The notes under the pieces: generated by a model
Seen by the model: the letters and a program-made list of their open reading frames with translations, nothing else
Databases searched by the model: none
What the model was told of the DNA's origin: nothing
Assembly: GCF_036345995.1 (NCBI RefSeq)
Contig: NZ_CP107796.1
Coordinates: forward strand, 6,076,001 to 6,140,000
From: Streptomyces sp. NBC_00557
GTDB taxonomy: Bacteria > Actinomycetota > Actinomycetes > Streptomycetales > Streptomycetaceae
Direction: 5' to 3'
DNA length: 64,000 nt
Made by a program: the position numbers and the translations under genes
In this document: positions 1 to 8,288 of the stretch, one piece after another
Layout of the letters: the number at the start of each line of letters is the position of its first letter
Position numbering within the stretch: position 1 is the stretch's first letter

Positions 1-1566
1 GCGACCGGCAGGATCATGCCGGTCCTGGACGGCCTGGACGAACTGGACCCGCCGGACGGCGCCCGGTCCAGGGCCGTCACCGCCCTGGCCCAGCTCAACG
101 CCTTCGAGGGGCCGCTGGTCCTGACCTGCCGCGCCACCGAGTACACGGCACTCAGCCGCGCCGGTGACCGCCTGCTGGACTGCGCCACGGTCCGGATCGA
201 GGACGTGGGCGCTGCGGACGGCCGGCGGTATCTGATCGAGCGGGCCCTGGACCAGGCCCGGCTGCGCGCGATGGAGCAGACCCTGTTCGCCCCCGGAACG
301 GCCACCGCCGCCGCGCTGACGTCGCCGTGGACGCTGACGCTGGCGTCGCTGGTGTCCCGTTCGGAGTCGGGCGCCGCACGGATCGGGTCGTTCGCGGGCG
401 TCCCCGACTCCCCGGCAGCCCGGCAGGAGGTGCGGGCCGCACTCCTGGAGGCGTTGATCCCCACCGTGTGCGGCGCGGACCCGGCGGAGCGGAGCCCGCG
501 CTACGCGGCGCGGGACGTGACCCGGTGGCTGCGGCTCCTCGCCGCGAGCCTGCGCGGGGGCAACGCGGCGCCGGCCGACGGGGGCGGCTTCACGTCATCC
601 CGGGACTTCGAAGTCCACACCCTGTGGCCGGTCGCGGGGCCGCGCGCGGCGCGCTACACCGCGGTGGCGATCACCCTCGTCTGCTGGCTCCCCGCCCTCG
701 TCCTGCTGGCCCTGTGTTTCCACCGCAATGGTGCGCTTCCGCTGTCCGGGGCGGTGCTGCTGGCTCTGCTCACCCCGGCCCCGCTGGTCTCCGCCTGGGA
801 GGCACGGGGGCGTCATGTGCAGCCCCGCCGGATGCTGTTCCAGCGGCTGCGCGGCCGGCTCGGCTGGAGCCGGGTGGGCCTGGGCACCGTGCTCGGCGGG
901 GTACTGATGCTGCCCCTGGCGCCCTTGTTCGGCCAGGGGTTCGCGCTGGCCGCCGGCGGCGCGTTCGCGTTCGTCTTCGGCTTCGGCCTGGCCCTGTCGG
1001 TACGGGTCGACGTCGACCGGGGCCGGCTGGTCGCCGCCGCCGTGCCGACCGCTCTGGCCGTGATGCTGATCGCGGGGTTCGCGGCCGGCCGGCTCGGCGA
1101 CTTCGTCGGGCTCACCGCCGGCTTCGGTGCCGGCGCGATCGGCCTGGTGGTGGGGGTGCGGGCGGGGCTGCGAGGGGCCCGGCGCAGAGGCGGCGGAGAC
1201 CCCGACCCGAATCCGGCGGGCGTGCCCACCCCGCTGTCCCCCCTGCGCAACGACGCGCTGGCCGGGCTGGTCTCGGGCGCCGTCATGGCGGGGGTGGCGT
1301 TCTACGCGCTGCTCTTCGTCGACTGGCTGAGGGTTCCCTGGCCGTTCGCCGCCGTGACGGCCGCGGCCTGCGGTCTGGCCGCCGGTCCCGGGTTCGTGGC
1401 GATCACCACCCGCCAGTATCTCGGCGTGATCGCCGCGACCAGGGGCCGGCTGCCATGGCGCCTGGCCGGCTTCCTGCGCTGGTGCCACGACCGCGGTCTG
1501 CTGAGGTCGGCTGGAACGGCGTACCAGCTCCGCCACGACGACCTGCTCGAATGGCTGCAGCGCTAG
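1..1566 (+). CDS. NACHT-type STAND NTPase with multi-pass membrane C-terminus (5' end outside window)
   Basis: The reading frame is open from the first base, so the N-terminus and Walker A lie upstream. The visible part starts at the NACHT Walker B region (PVLDGLDEL, acidic residues after a hydrophobic strand), followed by a sensor-like strand ending LVLTCRATEY. After about 200 residues of helical NTPase the protein changes to hydrophobic segments, roughly seven predicted membrane spans between residues 210 and 470 of the visible part. It ends in a short basic tail with YQLRHDDLLEWLQ, similar to the YQFRH...DHL ends of actinobacterial NACHT proteins. NACHT proteins are signal-transducing ATPases, some of them antiphage. 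The trigger and output here are unknown, and the membrane tail suggests a membrane-located effector. The annotation as a NACHT protein is firm; the role is inference. Confidence 0.8.
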   Translation, partial: ATGRIMPVLDGLDELDPPDGARSRAVTALAQLNAFEGPLVLTCRATEYTALSRAGDRLLDCATVRIEDVGAADGRRYLIERALDQARLRAMEQTLFAPGTATAAALTSPWTLTLASLVSRSESGAARIGSFAGVPDSPAARQEVRAALLEALIPTVCGADPAERSPRYAARDVTRWLRLLAASLRGGNAAPADGGGFTSSRDFEVHTLWPVAGPRAARYTAVAITLVCWLPALVLLALCFHRNGALPLSGAVLLALLTPAPLVSAWEARGRHVQPRRMLFQRLRGRLGWSRVGLGTVLGGVLMLPLAPLFGQGFALAAGGAFAFVFGFGLALSVRVDVDRGRLVAAAVPTALAVMLIAGFAAGRLGDFVGLTAGFGAGAIGLVVGVRAGLRGARRRGGGDPDPNPAGVPTPLSPLRNDALAGLVSGAVMAGVAFYALLFVDWLRVPWPFAAVTAAACGLAAGPGFVAITTRQYLGVIAATRGRLPWRLAGFLRWCHDRGLLRSAGTAYQLRHDDLLEWLQR

Positions 1567-1701
1567 GTGTCGACCTCGTCTGCGCAAGTCCGCCCCGACC
1601 ACGCCGGCACCCGGCCGGGGCGGTCGTGTCGGGGGCAGGAACACCTGGGAGAACCCGGGCAGTGCGACGGAGAGCGACCGCGCGAGCGATCGGGGGCACG
1701 A

Positions 1702-1736
1702 AAGGGGCGCCCCCCGGATCCCGGGAAGCGCCCCTT
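1702..1736. terminator. Probable bidirectional terminator between the NACHT gene and nadA
   Basis: Arms AAGGGGCGC (1702-1710) and GCGCCCCTT (1728-1736) form a 9-bp stem with a smaller GC hairpin nested inside. It lies between the convergent 3' ends of the NACHT gene and nadA and can serve both strands. Confidence 0.6.
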
Positions 1737-1758
1737 GCCGACGTACAGACGAAGATCC

Positions 1759-2943
1759 TTACGGCAGTGCCAGCATCCGCTCCAGGGCGAGCTTGGCGAA
1801 CGCCTCGGTCTCCTTGTCGACCTCGATGCGGTTGACCAGGTTGCCCTCGGCGAGGGACTCCAGGGCCCAGACCAGGTGGGGCAGGTCGATGCGGTTCATG
1901 GTCGAGCAGAAGCAGACCGTCCTGTCGAGGAAGACGATCTCCTTGCCCTCGGACGCGAAACGGTTCGCCAGCCGGCGGACCAGGTTCAGCTCGGTGCCGA
2001 TGGCCCACTTGGAGCCGGCCGGGGCCGCCTCGAGGGTCTTGATGATGTACTCGGTGGAGCCGACGTAGTCCGCCGCGGCCACGACCTCGTGCTTGCACTC
2101 GGGGTGCACCAGGACGTTCACGCCGGGGATGCGCTCGCGCACGTCGTTGACCGAGTCCAGGTTGAAGCGGCCGTGGACGGAGCAGTGCCCGCGCCACAGG
2201 ATCATCTTCGCGGCGCGCAGTTCGTCCGCCGTCAGGCCGCCGTTGGGCCTGTGCGGGTTGTAGACCACGCAGTCGTCCAGGGACATGCCCATGTCCCGGA
2301 CGGCGGTGTTGCGGCCGAGGTGCTGGTCGGGCAGGAAGAGCACCTTCTCGCCCTGCTGGAAGGCCCACTCCAGGGCCCGCTTGGCGTTCGACGAGGTGCA
2401 GATCGTGCCACCGTGCTTGCCGGTGAACGCCTTGATGTCGGCGGAGGAGTTCATGTACGAGACGGGGACGACCTGCTCGGCGATCCCGGCCTCCGTCAGC
2501 ACGTCCCAGCACTCCGCGACCTGCTCGGCCGTCGCCATGTCGGCCATCGAGCAGCCGGCGGCGAGGTCGGGCAGGACGACCTTCTGGTCGTCGGAGGTGA
2601 GGATGTCCGCCGACTCGGCCATGAAGTGCACACCGCAGAAGACGATGTACTCGGCCTCCGGGCGCGCGGCCGCGTCCCGGGCCAGCTTGAAGGAGTCGCC
2701 CGTGACGTCGGCGAACTGGATGACCTCGTCGCGCTGGTAGTGGTGGCCGAGCACGAAGACCTTGTCGCCGAGCTTCTCCTTGGCCGCGCGGGCGCGCGCC
2801 ACCAGGTCGGGGTCGGACGGCGACGGAAGGTCACCGGGGCACTCGACGCCCCGCTCGCTCTTCGGGTCGGCCTCCCGGCCGAGCAGCAGCAGGGCGAGCG
2901 GAGTCGGCTGCACGTCGAGCTCCGGGGTCTGGGCGGTGGTCAC
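1759..2943 (-). CDS. nadA: Quinolinate synthase NadA
   Basis: Condenses iminoaspartate with dihydroxyacetone phosphate to quinolinate in de novo NAD synthesis; a cytosolic 4Fe-4S enzyme. The 394-residue protein has the family cores GHHYQRDEV and FCGVHFMAESADIL. The three expected cluster cysteines lie in FCGVHF, HPECKHE and VCFCSTMNR. The GTG at 2943 is preferred over the in-frame GTG at 2952 because an AAAGGG ribosome site lies 8 nt upstream of it. nadB and nadC are not in the window, so the gene stands alone, divergent from the Fe-S carrier gene at 3208. That carrier could supply the cluster, which is inference. The shared promoter region is rich in inverted repeats. Confidence 0.95.
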   Translation of the reverse strand: MTTAQTPELDVQPTPLALLLLGREADPKSERGVECPGDLPSPSDPDLVARARAAKEKLGDKVFVLGHHYQRDEVIQFADVTGDSFKLARDAAARPEAEYIVFCGVHFMAESADILTSDDQKVVLPDLAAGCSMADMATAEQVAECWDVLTEAGIAEQVVPVSYMNSSADIKAFTGKHGGTICTSSNAKRALEWAFQQGEKVLFLPDQHLGRNTAVRDMGMSLDDCVVYNPHRPNGGLTADELRAAKMILWRGHCSVHGRFNLDSVNDVRERIPGVNVLVHPECKHEVVAAADYVGSTEYIIKTLEAAPAGSKWAIGTELNLVRRLANRFASEGKEIVFLDRTVCFCSTMNRIDLPHLVWALESLAEGNLVNRIEVDKETEAFAKLALERMLALP

Positions 2944-2970
2944 GACACGCACCCTTTCTACTTTTCGTCT

Positions 2971-3026
2971 AACTGACGCTATCTATCATAACCGGTTCAC
3001 GTCAGTTTGACGATGTCCATAGCGTC
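2971..3026. promoter_or_regulatory. Interleaved inverted repeats in the nadA/erpA-like divergent promoter region
   Basis: Two perfect 8-bp inverted repeats interlock: AACTGACG (2971-2978) with CGTCAGTT (3000-3007), and GACGCTAT (2975-2982) with ATAGCGTC (3019-3026). A TATGATA -10-like element for nadA lies between them on the minus strand. The layout suggests a repressor site for nadA, possibly NAD-responsive, but no regulator can be named from the sequence. Confidence 0.5.
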
Positions 3027-3207
3027 GATGTGACGTGAATCCCGCCCGCGTCCCCCTTCGGGCCGCTGTCGGCGTTCCCGGGCGTGTGCGAGCATGAAGA
3101 GGGAACCACCAACGCGACAACGTGACTGCCCGGCCCGGAATGAATCCGCGGAAGCGCCGGTTGCACTCGTCGGCAAGCAGTCTCCGTACAACCCGGGAGA
3201 GATGTAG

Positions 3208-3564
3208 ATGTCCGTATCGGACGAGACCACCACCGTCACCGACGGCATCATCCTGACCGACGCCGCCGCGGCCAAGGTCAAGGCCCTGCTCGACCAGGAA
3301 GGCCGCGACGACCTCGCGCTGCGCGTCGCCGTCCAGCCCGGCGGCTGCTCCGGCCTGCGCTACCAGCTCTTCTTCGACGAGCGCTCGCTCGACGGTGACG
3401 TGGAGAAGGACTTCGGCGGGGTCAAGGTCGTCACGGACCGGATGAGCGCTCCGTACCTGGGCGGCGCCACCATCGACTTCGTGGACACCATCGAGAAGCA
3501 GGGCTTCACGATCGACAACCCGAACGCGACCGGCTCCTGCGCCTGCGGCGACTCCTTCAGCTGA
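3208..3564 (+). CDS. HesB/IscA/ErpA-family iron-sulfur cluster carrier
   Basis: A-type carrier that passes Fe-S clusters to target apoproteins in the cytosol. The 118-residue protein is full length for the family and has the three invariant cysteines: Cys47 in PGGCSGL, and Cys111 and Cys113 in GSCACGDSF. A GGGAGAG ribosome site precedes the ATG. It is divergent from nadA, a 4Fe-4S enzyme, and a similar gene (Rv2204c, recalled) lies in the equivalent mycobacterial region. A strong hairpin terminator follows immediately, so it is probably transcribed alone. ErpA-like is the best label; IscA-type cannot be excluded. Confidence 0.93.
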   Translation: MSVSDETTTVTDGIILTDAAAAKVKALLDQEGRDDLALRVAVQPGGCSGLRYQLFFDERSLDGDVEKDFGGVKVVTDRMSAPYLGGATIDFVDTIEKQGFTIDNPNATGSCACGDSFS

Positions 3565-3595
3565 GCCGAGCGCCCGCACGGCCCGACGGCCCGCC

Positions 3596-3631
3596 AAGGC
3601 GGCGGCCCCCTGCACGGGGGGCCGCCGCCTT
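3596..3631 (+). terminator. Strong hairpin terminator
   Basis: A 15-bp perfect GC-rich stem, arms 3596-3610 (AAGGCGGCGGCCCCC) and 3617-3631, with a 6-nt loop. It lies just after the Fe-S carrier stop and before the convergent gene ending at 3649, so it may work in both directions. Confidence 0.85.
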
Positions 3632-3648
3632 CGTCGTACCGCGGTGTC

Positions 3649-5193
3649 CTACCGGCCTGCGGCGGGACGTGCCGCGCTCTCCTGCCGGGTCCGCGGCGAG
3701 GCGTCCGGCCGCAACGCCCCCGGCTTGGCCCGCGGGATCCGGCTGCCGTCCGCGCCGACCACGGTCCGTCCGCCCAGCGGCGCGGCCAGCCGTACGGTCT
3801 TCACGTACTCCTTGGCGATCAGCACGCACACCTTGTCCGGCCAGGGATGCTCCGTCACGCTCACGGTCACCCGCGCGTCGCTCTCCCGCGCCGCCACCGT
3901 GTAGTCGGCGCACACACCGCCGTAGAAGCTCACGGTCAGTTCGCGGTCGTCGGCCAGATAGCCGGTCACCTTCACGGTCCGGGGCGTCCCGGACGCGGTG
4001 GGCGCCGAGGGCGTGGCCGCGGGCGCCAGGTACCGGGGGTCGACCGCCGGGTACGACACCGTGGACGCCCCCTGCCCGTCCGGCCCCCGTACCCGGAACA
4101 GCCACGACGGCACCAGCGTCTGCCGCCCGGAGACCGAGTGCGCGGCCAGCCCGAACACCGCCTTCTCCACGGTGACCTGGTCCTCTCCCGCATCCGCCCC
4201 CCGCTTCGGCGCACCCGTGGACGCGGGGCACGGCCACTCCAGCCGGTCCTTCGGCGGCACCGGGCCGGCGCACCCGCCGATGCCCATCCGGTGGTCGCCC
4301 CTCGGCGCGGCGTTCATCAGCTTCAGCGTCTTCGCGGCGCTCAGCACGGGATACGCGGCGCCCTTCGCCGGCGCCCCCAGCAGGCCGTGCCCGCCGACCA
4401 GCTCGCCCTGCCGGTCCACGGTCAGGCCGGTGGTCCAGCCGTACGTCGGCAGCCCGCCGACCACCGGATCGGCGTCGACCACCCGCTGGGCGCCCATCAC
4501 CTGGCTCGCGTCGATCTTCGCGTCGTCCAGCCCGGCCGCCTTCAGCACCGGCGCGGCGGCCCGGATCGCCTTCGCCGCACTCACGGGGGCGCCGGCGGGG
4601 CCCATCGGGTCGTGCGTGCACAGGGCGCCCTTCCTGCAGTCGTCGGTGCCCGGCGCGTACCGGCTGAAGGTCCAGCTGCCCGGCGCGTCCCGGTGCACCG
4701 TCAGGCTCGGCCCGGTGCCGTCCTTGCCGCCGACCCGCCAGATCCGCCCCTCGGCCACCGGGGCGCCGTCGACACCCAGTGCCTCGGCCAGCCGGGCCAC
4801 CGCGGCCCGGCCGACCTCGCCCTTCGGCGCGTACACCGGCGCGGAACCGGGACCGGCCGGCAACCGCCCCTGGGCGACGTACACGGCGCCGTACGGGTCC
4901 GGCTCGCCCGGCGCGACACCGCCGCCGAAGCCGTCCAGCGCGAGCGGCGGGGGAGTGGCGCCGGAGCCGGCCGTGCCCGGTCCGCCCGTACGACCGCCGC
5001 TGTCGCCGCTCGCCGCGAGGTAGGCGCCACCGCCGCCGGCCAGCAGCACGGCGGCGGCCACGGCGACCACGACGAGCCGCGACCGCCGCCGGTGCGCCCG
5101 CCCGCCCGGGCCGGAGTCCTCGGGGTGTCCGGAGCCCCCGGCGCGTCCGGAGCCGTCGGGGTGCTCGCGGTTCTCGGGTCGCTCGGTGTTCAC
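3649..5193 (-). CDS. Hypothetical membrane-anchored protein with large extracytoplasmic domain
   Basis: I do not recognise the 514-residue product. It has a charged, glycine-rich cytoplasmic N-terminus, a basic stretch (HRRRSR) and one hydrophobic segment at about residues 39-60, then a long Pro/Ala/Gly-rich region predicted outside the cell: a type II topology without an obvious signal-peptidase site. The outer part contains several cysteines, including pairs near DDCRKGALCTHD and GGCAGPVPPKDRLEWPC, which may form disulfides. The GTG at 5193 has a GAGGAG ribosome site 7 nt upstream. It is probably co-transcribed with the small gene at 5296-5505. A surface or envelope-associated role is inference from topology only. 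Confidence 0.75.
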   Translation of the reverse strand: MNTERPENREHPDGSGRAGGSGHPEDSGPGGRAHRRRSRLVVVAVAAAVLLAGGGGAYLAASGDSGGRTGGPGTAGSGATPPPLALDGFGGGVAPGEPDPYGAVYVAQGRLPAGPGSAPVYAPKGEVGRAAVARLAEALGVDGAPVAEGRIWRVGGKDGTGPSLTVHRDAPGSWTFSRYAPGTDDCRKGALCTHDPMGPAGAPVSAAKAIRAAAPVLKAAGLDDAKIDASQVMGAQRVVDADPVVGGLPTYGWTTGLTVDRQGELVGGHGLLGAPAKGAAYPVLSAAKTLKLMNAAPRGDHRMGIGGCAGPVPPKDRLEWPCPASTGAPKRGADAGEDQVTVEKAVFGLAAHSVSGRQTLVPSWLFRVRGPDGQGASTVSYPAVDPRYLAPAATPSAPTASGTPRTVKVTGYLADDRELTVSFYGGVCADYTVAARESDARVTVSVTEHPWPDKVCVLIAKEYVKTVRLAAPLGGRTVVGADGSRIPRAKPGALRPDASPRTRQESAARPAAGR

Positions 5194-5295
5194 CGCATCG
5201 CTCCTCGCTGGTCGTATCCCGCCTCCCCCGCGTGGGGGACGGCGATGGGACGCGGGAGGGGAGCGTGCGGTTCCCTGCGGAACGCGCCCCGCGCC

Positions 5296-5505
5296 TCAGT
5301 CGCCGTACTCGGACATGGCGTCCAGCAGCCGAGCGGAACGCGCCGGCACGCTCACCCCGTGGATCAGGGACGGCGGCACCGGCCGGGACTCGGGGTGCTC
5401 GGGAACCGCCCAGTGCGGAGCCATCCGGGCGCAGTCACCGCGCAGCGTGGCGAGACCGCCCTCGAGGTCGGCCGGGGCGGGGGAGTGGACCTTGAGGTTC
5501 GTCAT
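5296..5505 (-). CDS. Small conserved-type hypothetical protein (69 aa)
   Basis: The frame encodes 69 residues beginning MTNLKVHSP and ending LLDAMSEYGD, with normal Streptomyces codon bias. It has no signal peptide, membrane segment or known motif. The start has only a weak ribosome site. It lies 102 nt upstream of, and in the same direction as, the membrane-anchored protein gene. It is taken as real because the frame is uninterrupted, ends cleanly, and sits between two genes pointing away from one another. The function is unknown. Confidence 0.55.
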   Translation of the reverse strand: MTNLKVHSPAPADLEGGLATLRGDCARMAPHWAVPEHPESRPVPPSLIHGVSVPARSARLLDAMSEYGD

Positions 5506-5634
5506 GACGGCACCGTAGGCCTGCTCCGGGGTGCGAAGAAATACCTACTATCGGGTAGTTTCGTCGGCTGCGGCGCGGGCGGCCAACCGGGTAGCGTTAA
5601 CTGTCAACCCAGCCTCCCGCAGGAGAATGCCGTC

Positions 5635-6609
5635 GTGCGCATCGCAGTCACCGGCTCCATCGCCACCGACCACCTCATGACCTTCCCCGGCAGGTTCGCC
5701 GACCAGCTCGTCGCGGACCAGTTGCACACGGTTTCACTCTCCTTCCTGGTCGACAAGCTCGACGTGCGCCGGGGCGGCGTCGGCGCGAACATCGCCTTCG
5801 GCATGGGCCAGCTGGGCACCAAGCCGATCCTGGTCGGCGCCGCCGGCCCCGACTTCGACGAGTACCGCGCCTGGCTCGACCGGCACGGCGTGGACACCGC
5901 CTCGGTCCGGATCTCCGAGACCCTGCACACCGCCCGCTTCGTGTGCACCACCGACGCCGACCACAACCAGATCGGCTCCTTCTACACCGGCGCGATGAGC
6001 GAGGCCCGCCTCATCGAGCTGAAGACCGTCGCCGACCGCGTGGGCGGCCTCGACCTGGTCCTCATCGGCGCCGACGACCCGGAGGCGATGCTCCGCCACA
6101 CCGAGGAGTGCCGCTCGCGCGGGATCCCGTTCGCCGCCGACTTCTCCCAGCAGATCGCCCGCATGGACGGCGAGGAGATCCGGCTGCTGCTGGACGGGGC
6201 GACGTACCTGTTCTCCAACGAGTACGAGAAGGGCCTCATCGAGTCCAAGACCGGCTGGAGCGACGCCGAGATCCTGGGCAAGGTCGGCCACCGCGTCACC
6301 ACGCTCGGCTCGCGCGGTGTGCGCATCGAGCGGGTCGGCGAGGACCCGATCGAGGTCGGCTGCCCCGAGGAGGAGCGCAAGGCCGACCCCACCGGTGTCG
6401 GCGACGCCTTCCGCGCCGGGTTCCTGTCGGGGCTGGCCTGGGGCGTCTCGCTGGAGCGCGCCGCCCAGGTGGGCTGCATGCTGGCGACGCTGGTCATCGA
6501 GACGGTGGGGACCCAGGAGTACCGGCTGCTCCGCGGGCACTTCATGGAGCGGTTCGTGAAGGCGTACGGGGACGAGGCCGGGGACGAAGTGCGCACCCAC
6601 CTCCGCTGA
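5635..6609 (+). CDS. PfkB-family sugar/nucleoside kinase, adenosine-kinase-like
   Basis: Ribokinase-fold kinase of 324 residues. The PfkB hallmarks are visible: RRGGVGANIAFGMGQLG near residue 45, and DPTGVGDAFRAGFLSG near the C-terminus, with the anion-hole GVGD and catalytic Asp. The GTG at 5635 is set by an AGGAGA ribosome site 8 nt upstream. The mycobacterial gene in the same neighbourhood, Rv2202c (recalled as adenosine kinase AdoK), belongs to this family and also sits near ctaC, so adenosine phosphorylation is the likeliest reaction; another ribonucleoside or sugar is possible. It is convergent with the desulfurase-TusA gene, with only 19 nt between stop codons. Confidence 0.85.
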   Translation: MRIAVTGSIATDHLMTFPGRFADQLVADQLHTVSLSFLVDKLDVRRGGVGANIAFGMGQLGTKPILVGAAGPDFDEYRAWLDRHGVDTASVRISETLHTARFVCTTDADHNQIGSFYTGAMSEARLIELKTVADRVGGLDLVLIGADDPEAMLRHTEECRSRGIPFAADFSQQIARMDGEEIRLLLDGATYLFSNEYEKGLIESKTGWSDAEILGKVGHRVTTLGSRGVRIERVGEDPIEVGCPEEERKADPTGVGDAFRAGFLSGLAWGVSLERAAQVGCMLATLVIETVGTQEYRLLRGHFMERFVKAYGDEAGDEVRTHLR

Positions 6610-6628
6610 GGCCGGCGTTCGAGGGCGT

Positions 6629-8008
6629 TCAGCTCACCCGGCGGACCAGGTAGGCCGTTCCTCCGTCCGCCGGCTCCTCACCGACGTACTCCTGCCCCCG
6701 CATCTCGCACCACGCCGGGATGTCCAGGCGGGCCGCCTCGTCGTCGGAGAGGACCCGCACCGTGCCGCCCACCGGGACCTGACCGAACACCTTGGCCAGC
6801 TCGATGACCGGGATCGGGCAGCGCTTGCCGAGGGAGTCGACGAGCACTTCACCGGGGCCCTCCTGGGCGGCCGGTGCGGCCGGTGCGCCCAGCTTCTCCC
6901 GGACCCCCGCGACCGCGCCCGGCAGCACCTCGAGGAACCGCTCCACGTCCGCCTCGGCCGCCCCCGCCGGCAGGGACACCCGTACGTTCCCCTCGCTCAG
7001 CACGCCCATCGCCTTCAGCACATGGCTGGGCGTCAGCGTGCTGCTGGTGCAGGACGACCCGGAGGAGACGGAGAAGCCCTCCCGGTCCAACTCGTGCAGC
7101 AGCGCCTCGCCGTCGACGTAGAGGCAGGAGAAGGTGACGATCCCGGGCAGCCGGCGCTCGGGGTCGCCGACCACCTCGACGTCCGGCACCAGCTGCGGCA
7201 CCCGGGCCCGGATCCGCTCCGTCAGCTCCCGCAGCCGTACCGCCTCCTGGGCCGCCTCGGCCCGCACCGCCCGCAGGGAGGCCACGGCGGCCACGATCGC
7301 GGGGATGTTCTCGAACCCGGGCGCGCGCCCCGACTCCCGCTCGTCCGCGGGCCCTTGGGCGGCGAACCGCACCCCCTTGCGCACGGCGAGCAGCCCGACC
7401 CCGGACGGCCCGCCCCACTTGTGCGCGCTGGCCGTCAGCAGCGACCAGTCACCCTCGACGGGCCCCCACCCCAGCGACTGCGCCGCGTCCACCAGCAGCG
7501 GCACCCCGGCCGCCCGGCACACCCCGGCCACCTCGGCCACCGGCTGCACGGTGCCCACCTCGTGGTTGGCCGACTGGAGCACGGCGAGCGCGGTGTCCTC
7601 GCGCAGCGCGTCCGCATAGCCGGACGGGTCCACCGCCCCCATCCGGTCCACCGGCACCCGGGTCACCGTCCCGCCGTCCGCTTCGAACACCTCAGCCGAA
7701 TGGAGGACGGAGGAGTGTTCGACCGCCGACACGATCAGGTGGCGTCCCACCCGCCGCCGCCCGGCCAACGCCCCCGCGACGCCCGTGTGTACGGCCCGCG
7801 TCCCCGAGGAGGTGAACACCACCTCGTCCGCGCGGCAGCCGACGGCCTCGGCCGCCGCCTCCCGCGCGGCGTCCAGCAGCATCCGCGCCTTGCGCCCCTC
7901 CCGGTACAGCCGCGCGGGATCCGCCCAGCCCTCGTCCAAGGAGGCCAGCAGCGCCTGACGCGCGACGGGGTGGAGCGGAACGGCGGAGGCAGCGTCAAAG
8001 TAGGCCAT
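6629..8008 (-). CDS. Cysteine desulfurase fused to a C-terminal TusA sulfur-carrier domain
   Basis: Class V PLP aminotransferase fold in residues 1 to about 375: the PLP lysine is in SAHKWGG and the persulfide cysteine in SSGSSCTSS, as in IscS-type enzymes. After an Ala/Pro linker, residues about 390-459 form a TusA-like domain with the acceptor Cys397 in KRCPIPVIELAK. IscS-type enzymes release sulfur from cysteine and TusA carries it for tRNA thiolation or cofactor synthesis; here donor and first acceptor are one polypeptide. No strong ribosome site is seen before the ATG at 8008. The 459-residue length matches desulfurase plus TusA. The sulfur's destination is not shown by the neighbours. 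Confidence 0.9.
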   Translation of the reverse strand: MAYFDAASAVPLHPVARQALLASLDEGWADPARLYREGRKARMLLDAAREAAAEAVGCRADEVVFTSSGTRAVHTGVAGALAGRRRVGRHLIVSAVEHSSVLHSAEVFEADGGTVTRVPVDRMGAVDPSGYADALREDTALAVLQSANHEVGTVQPVAEVAGVCRAAGVPLLVDAAQSLGWGPVEGDWSLLTASAHKWGGPSGVGLLAVRKGVRFAAQGPADERESGRAPGFENIPAIVAAVASLRAVRAEAAQEAVRLRELTERIRARVPQLVPDVEVVGDPERRLPGIVTFSCLYVDGEALLHELDREGFSVSSGSSCTSSTLTPSHVLKAMGVLSEGNVRVSLPAGAAEADVERFLEVLPGAVAGVREKLGAPAAPAAQEGPGEVLVDSLGKRCPIPVIELAKVFGQVPVGGTVRVLSDDEAARLDIPAWCEMRGQEYVGEEPADGGTAYLVRRVS

Positions 8009-8045
8009 ACGGCAACGGTAAGACCCCGGCAGGGGCAGCCGAACC

Positions 8046-8112
8046 AGGGGCGCGGGGCTGTGACATCAGAGGCTCCGCCGCGGGGCGCGACCAGCCACGA
8101 CGGACCCCCGGC
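8046..8112. repeat. Dispersed GC-rich Streptomyces-type intergenic element, copy A
   Basis: A block beginning GGGGCGCGGGGCTGTG, passing through GGCTCCGCCGC, and ending GGGCGCGACCAGCCACGACG. A related block occurs at 12829-12899. Such short self-complementary elements are common in Streptomyces intergenic regions (recalled). It lies upstream of ctaC and outside any coding sequence. Confidence 0.5.
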
Positions 8113-8180
8113 CGCCAATCCAGCGAACCACCCGAGCCAGTAGGCACCCCTCCCCGCGAAGCCTCGGAGAGGGTGGGCTA

Positions 8181-8209
8181 GGGTTTGGTCCGCATAAACA
8201 TCCAAACCC
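8181..8209 (+). promoter_or_regulatory. Inverted repeat upstream of ctaC
   Basis: Perfect 8-bp arms GGGTTTGG (8181-8188) and CCAAACCC (8202-8209) with a 13-nt centre, 80 nt before the ctaC start. It could be an operator or an mRNA leader hairpin. The rest of 8009-8288 shows no convincing gene. Confidence 0.45.
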
Positions 8210-8288
8210 CTGCCCGACGCAGGGCGGCGACCGACCAGCGAGAAGGCCGCAGCCGACCGCGCGGGCGAGACTCTCGGGAAGGCGCTAC

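Noticed and set aside
3847..6609. A 920-codon plus-strand protein
   Set aside because: The PfkB kinase starts at GTG 5635 with an AGGAGA site. The upstream part is antisense to the membrane-anchored protein gene.
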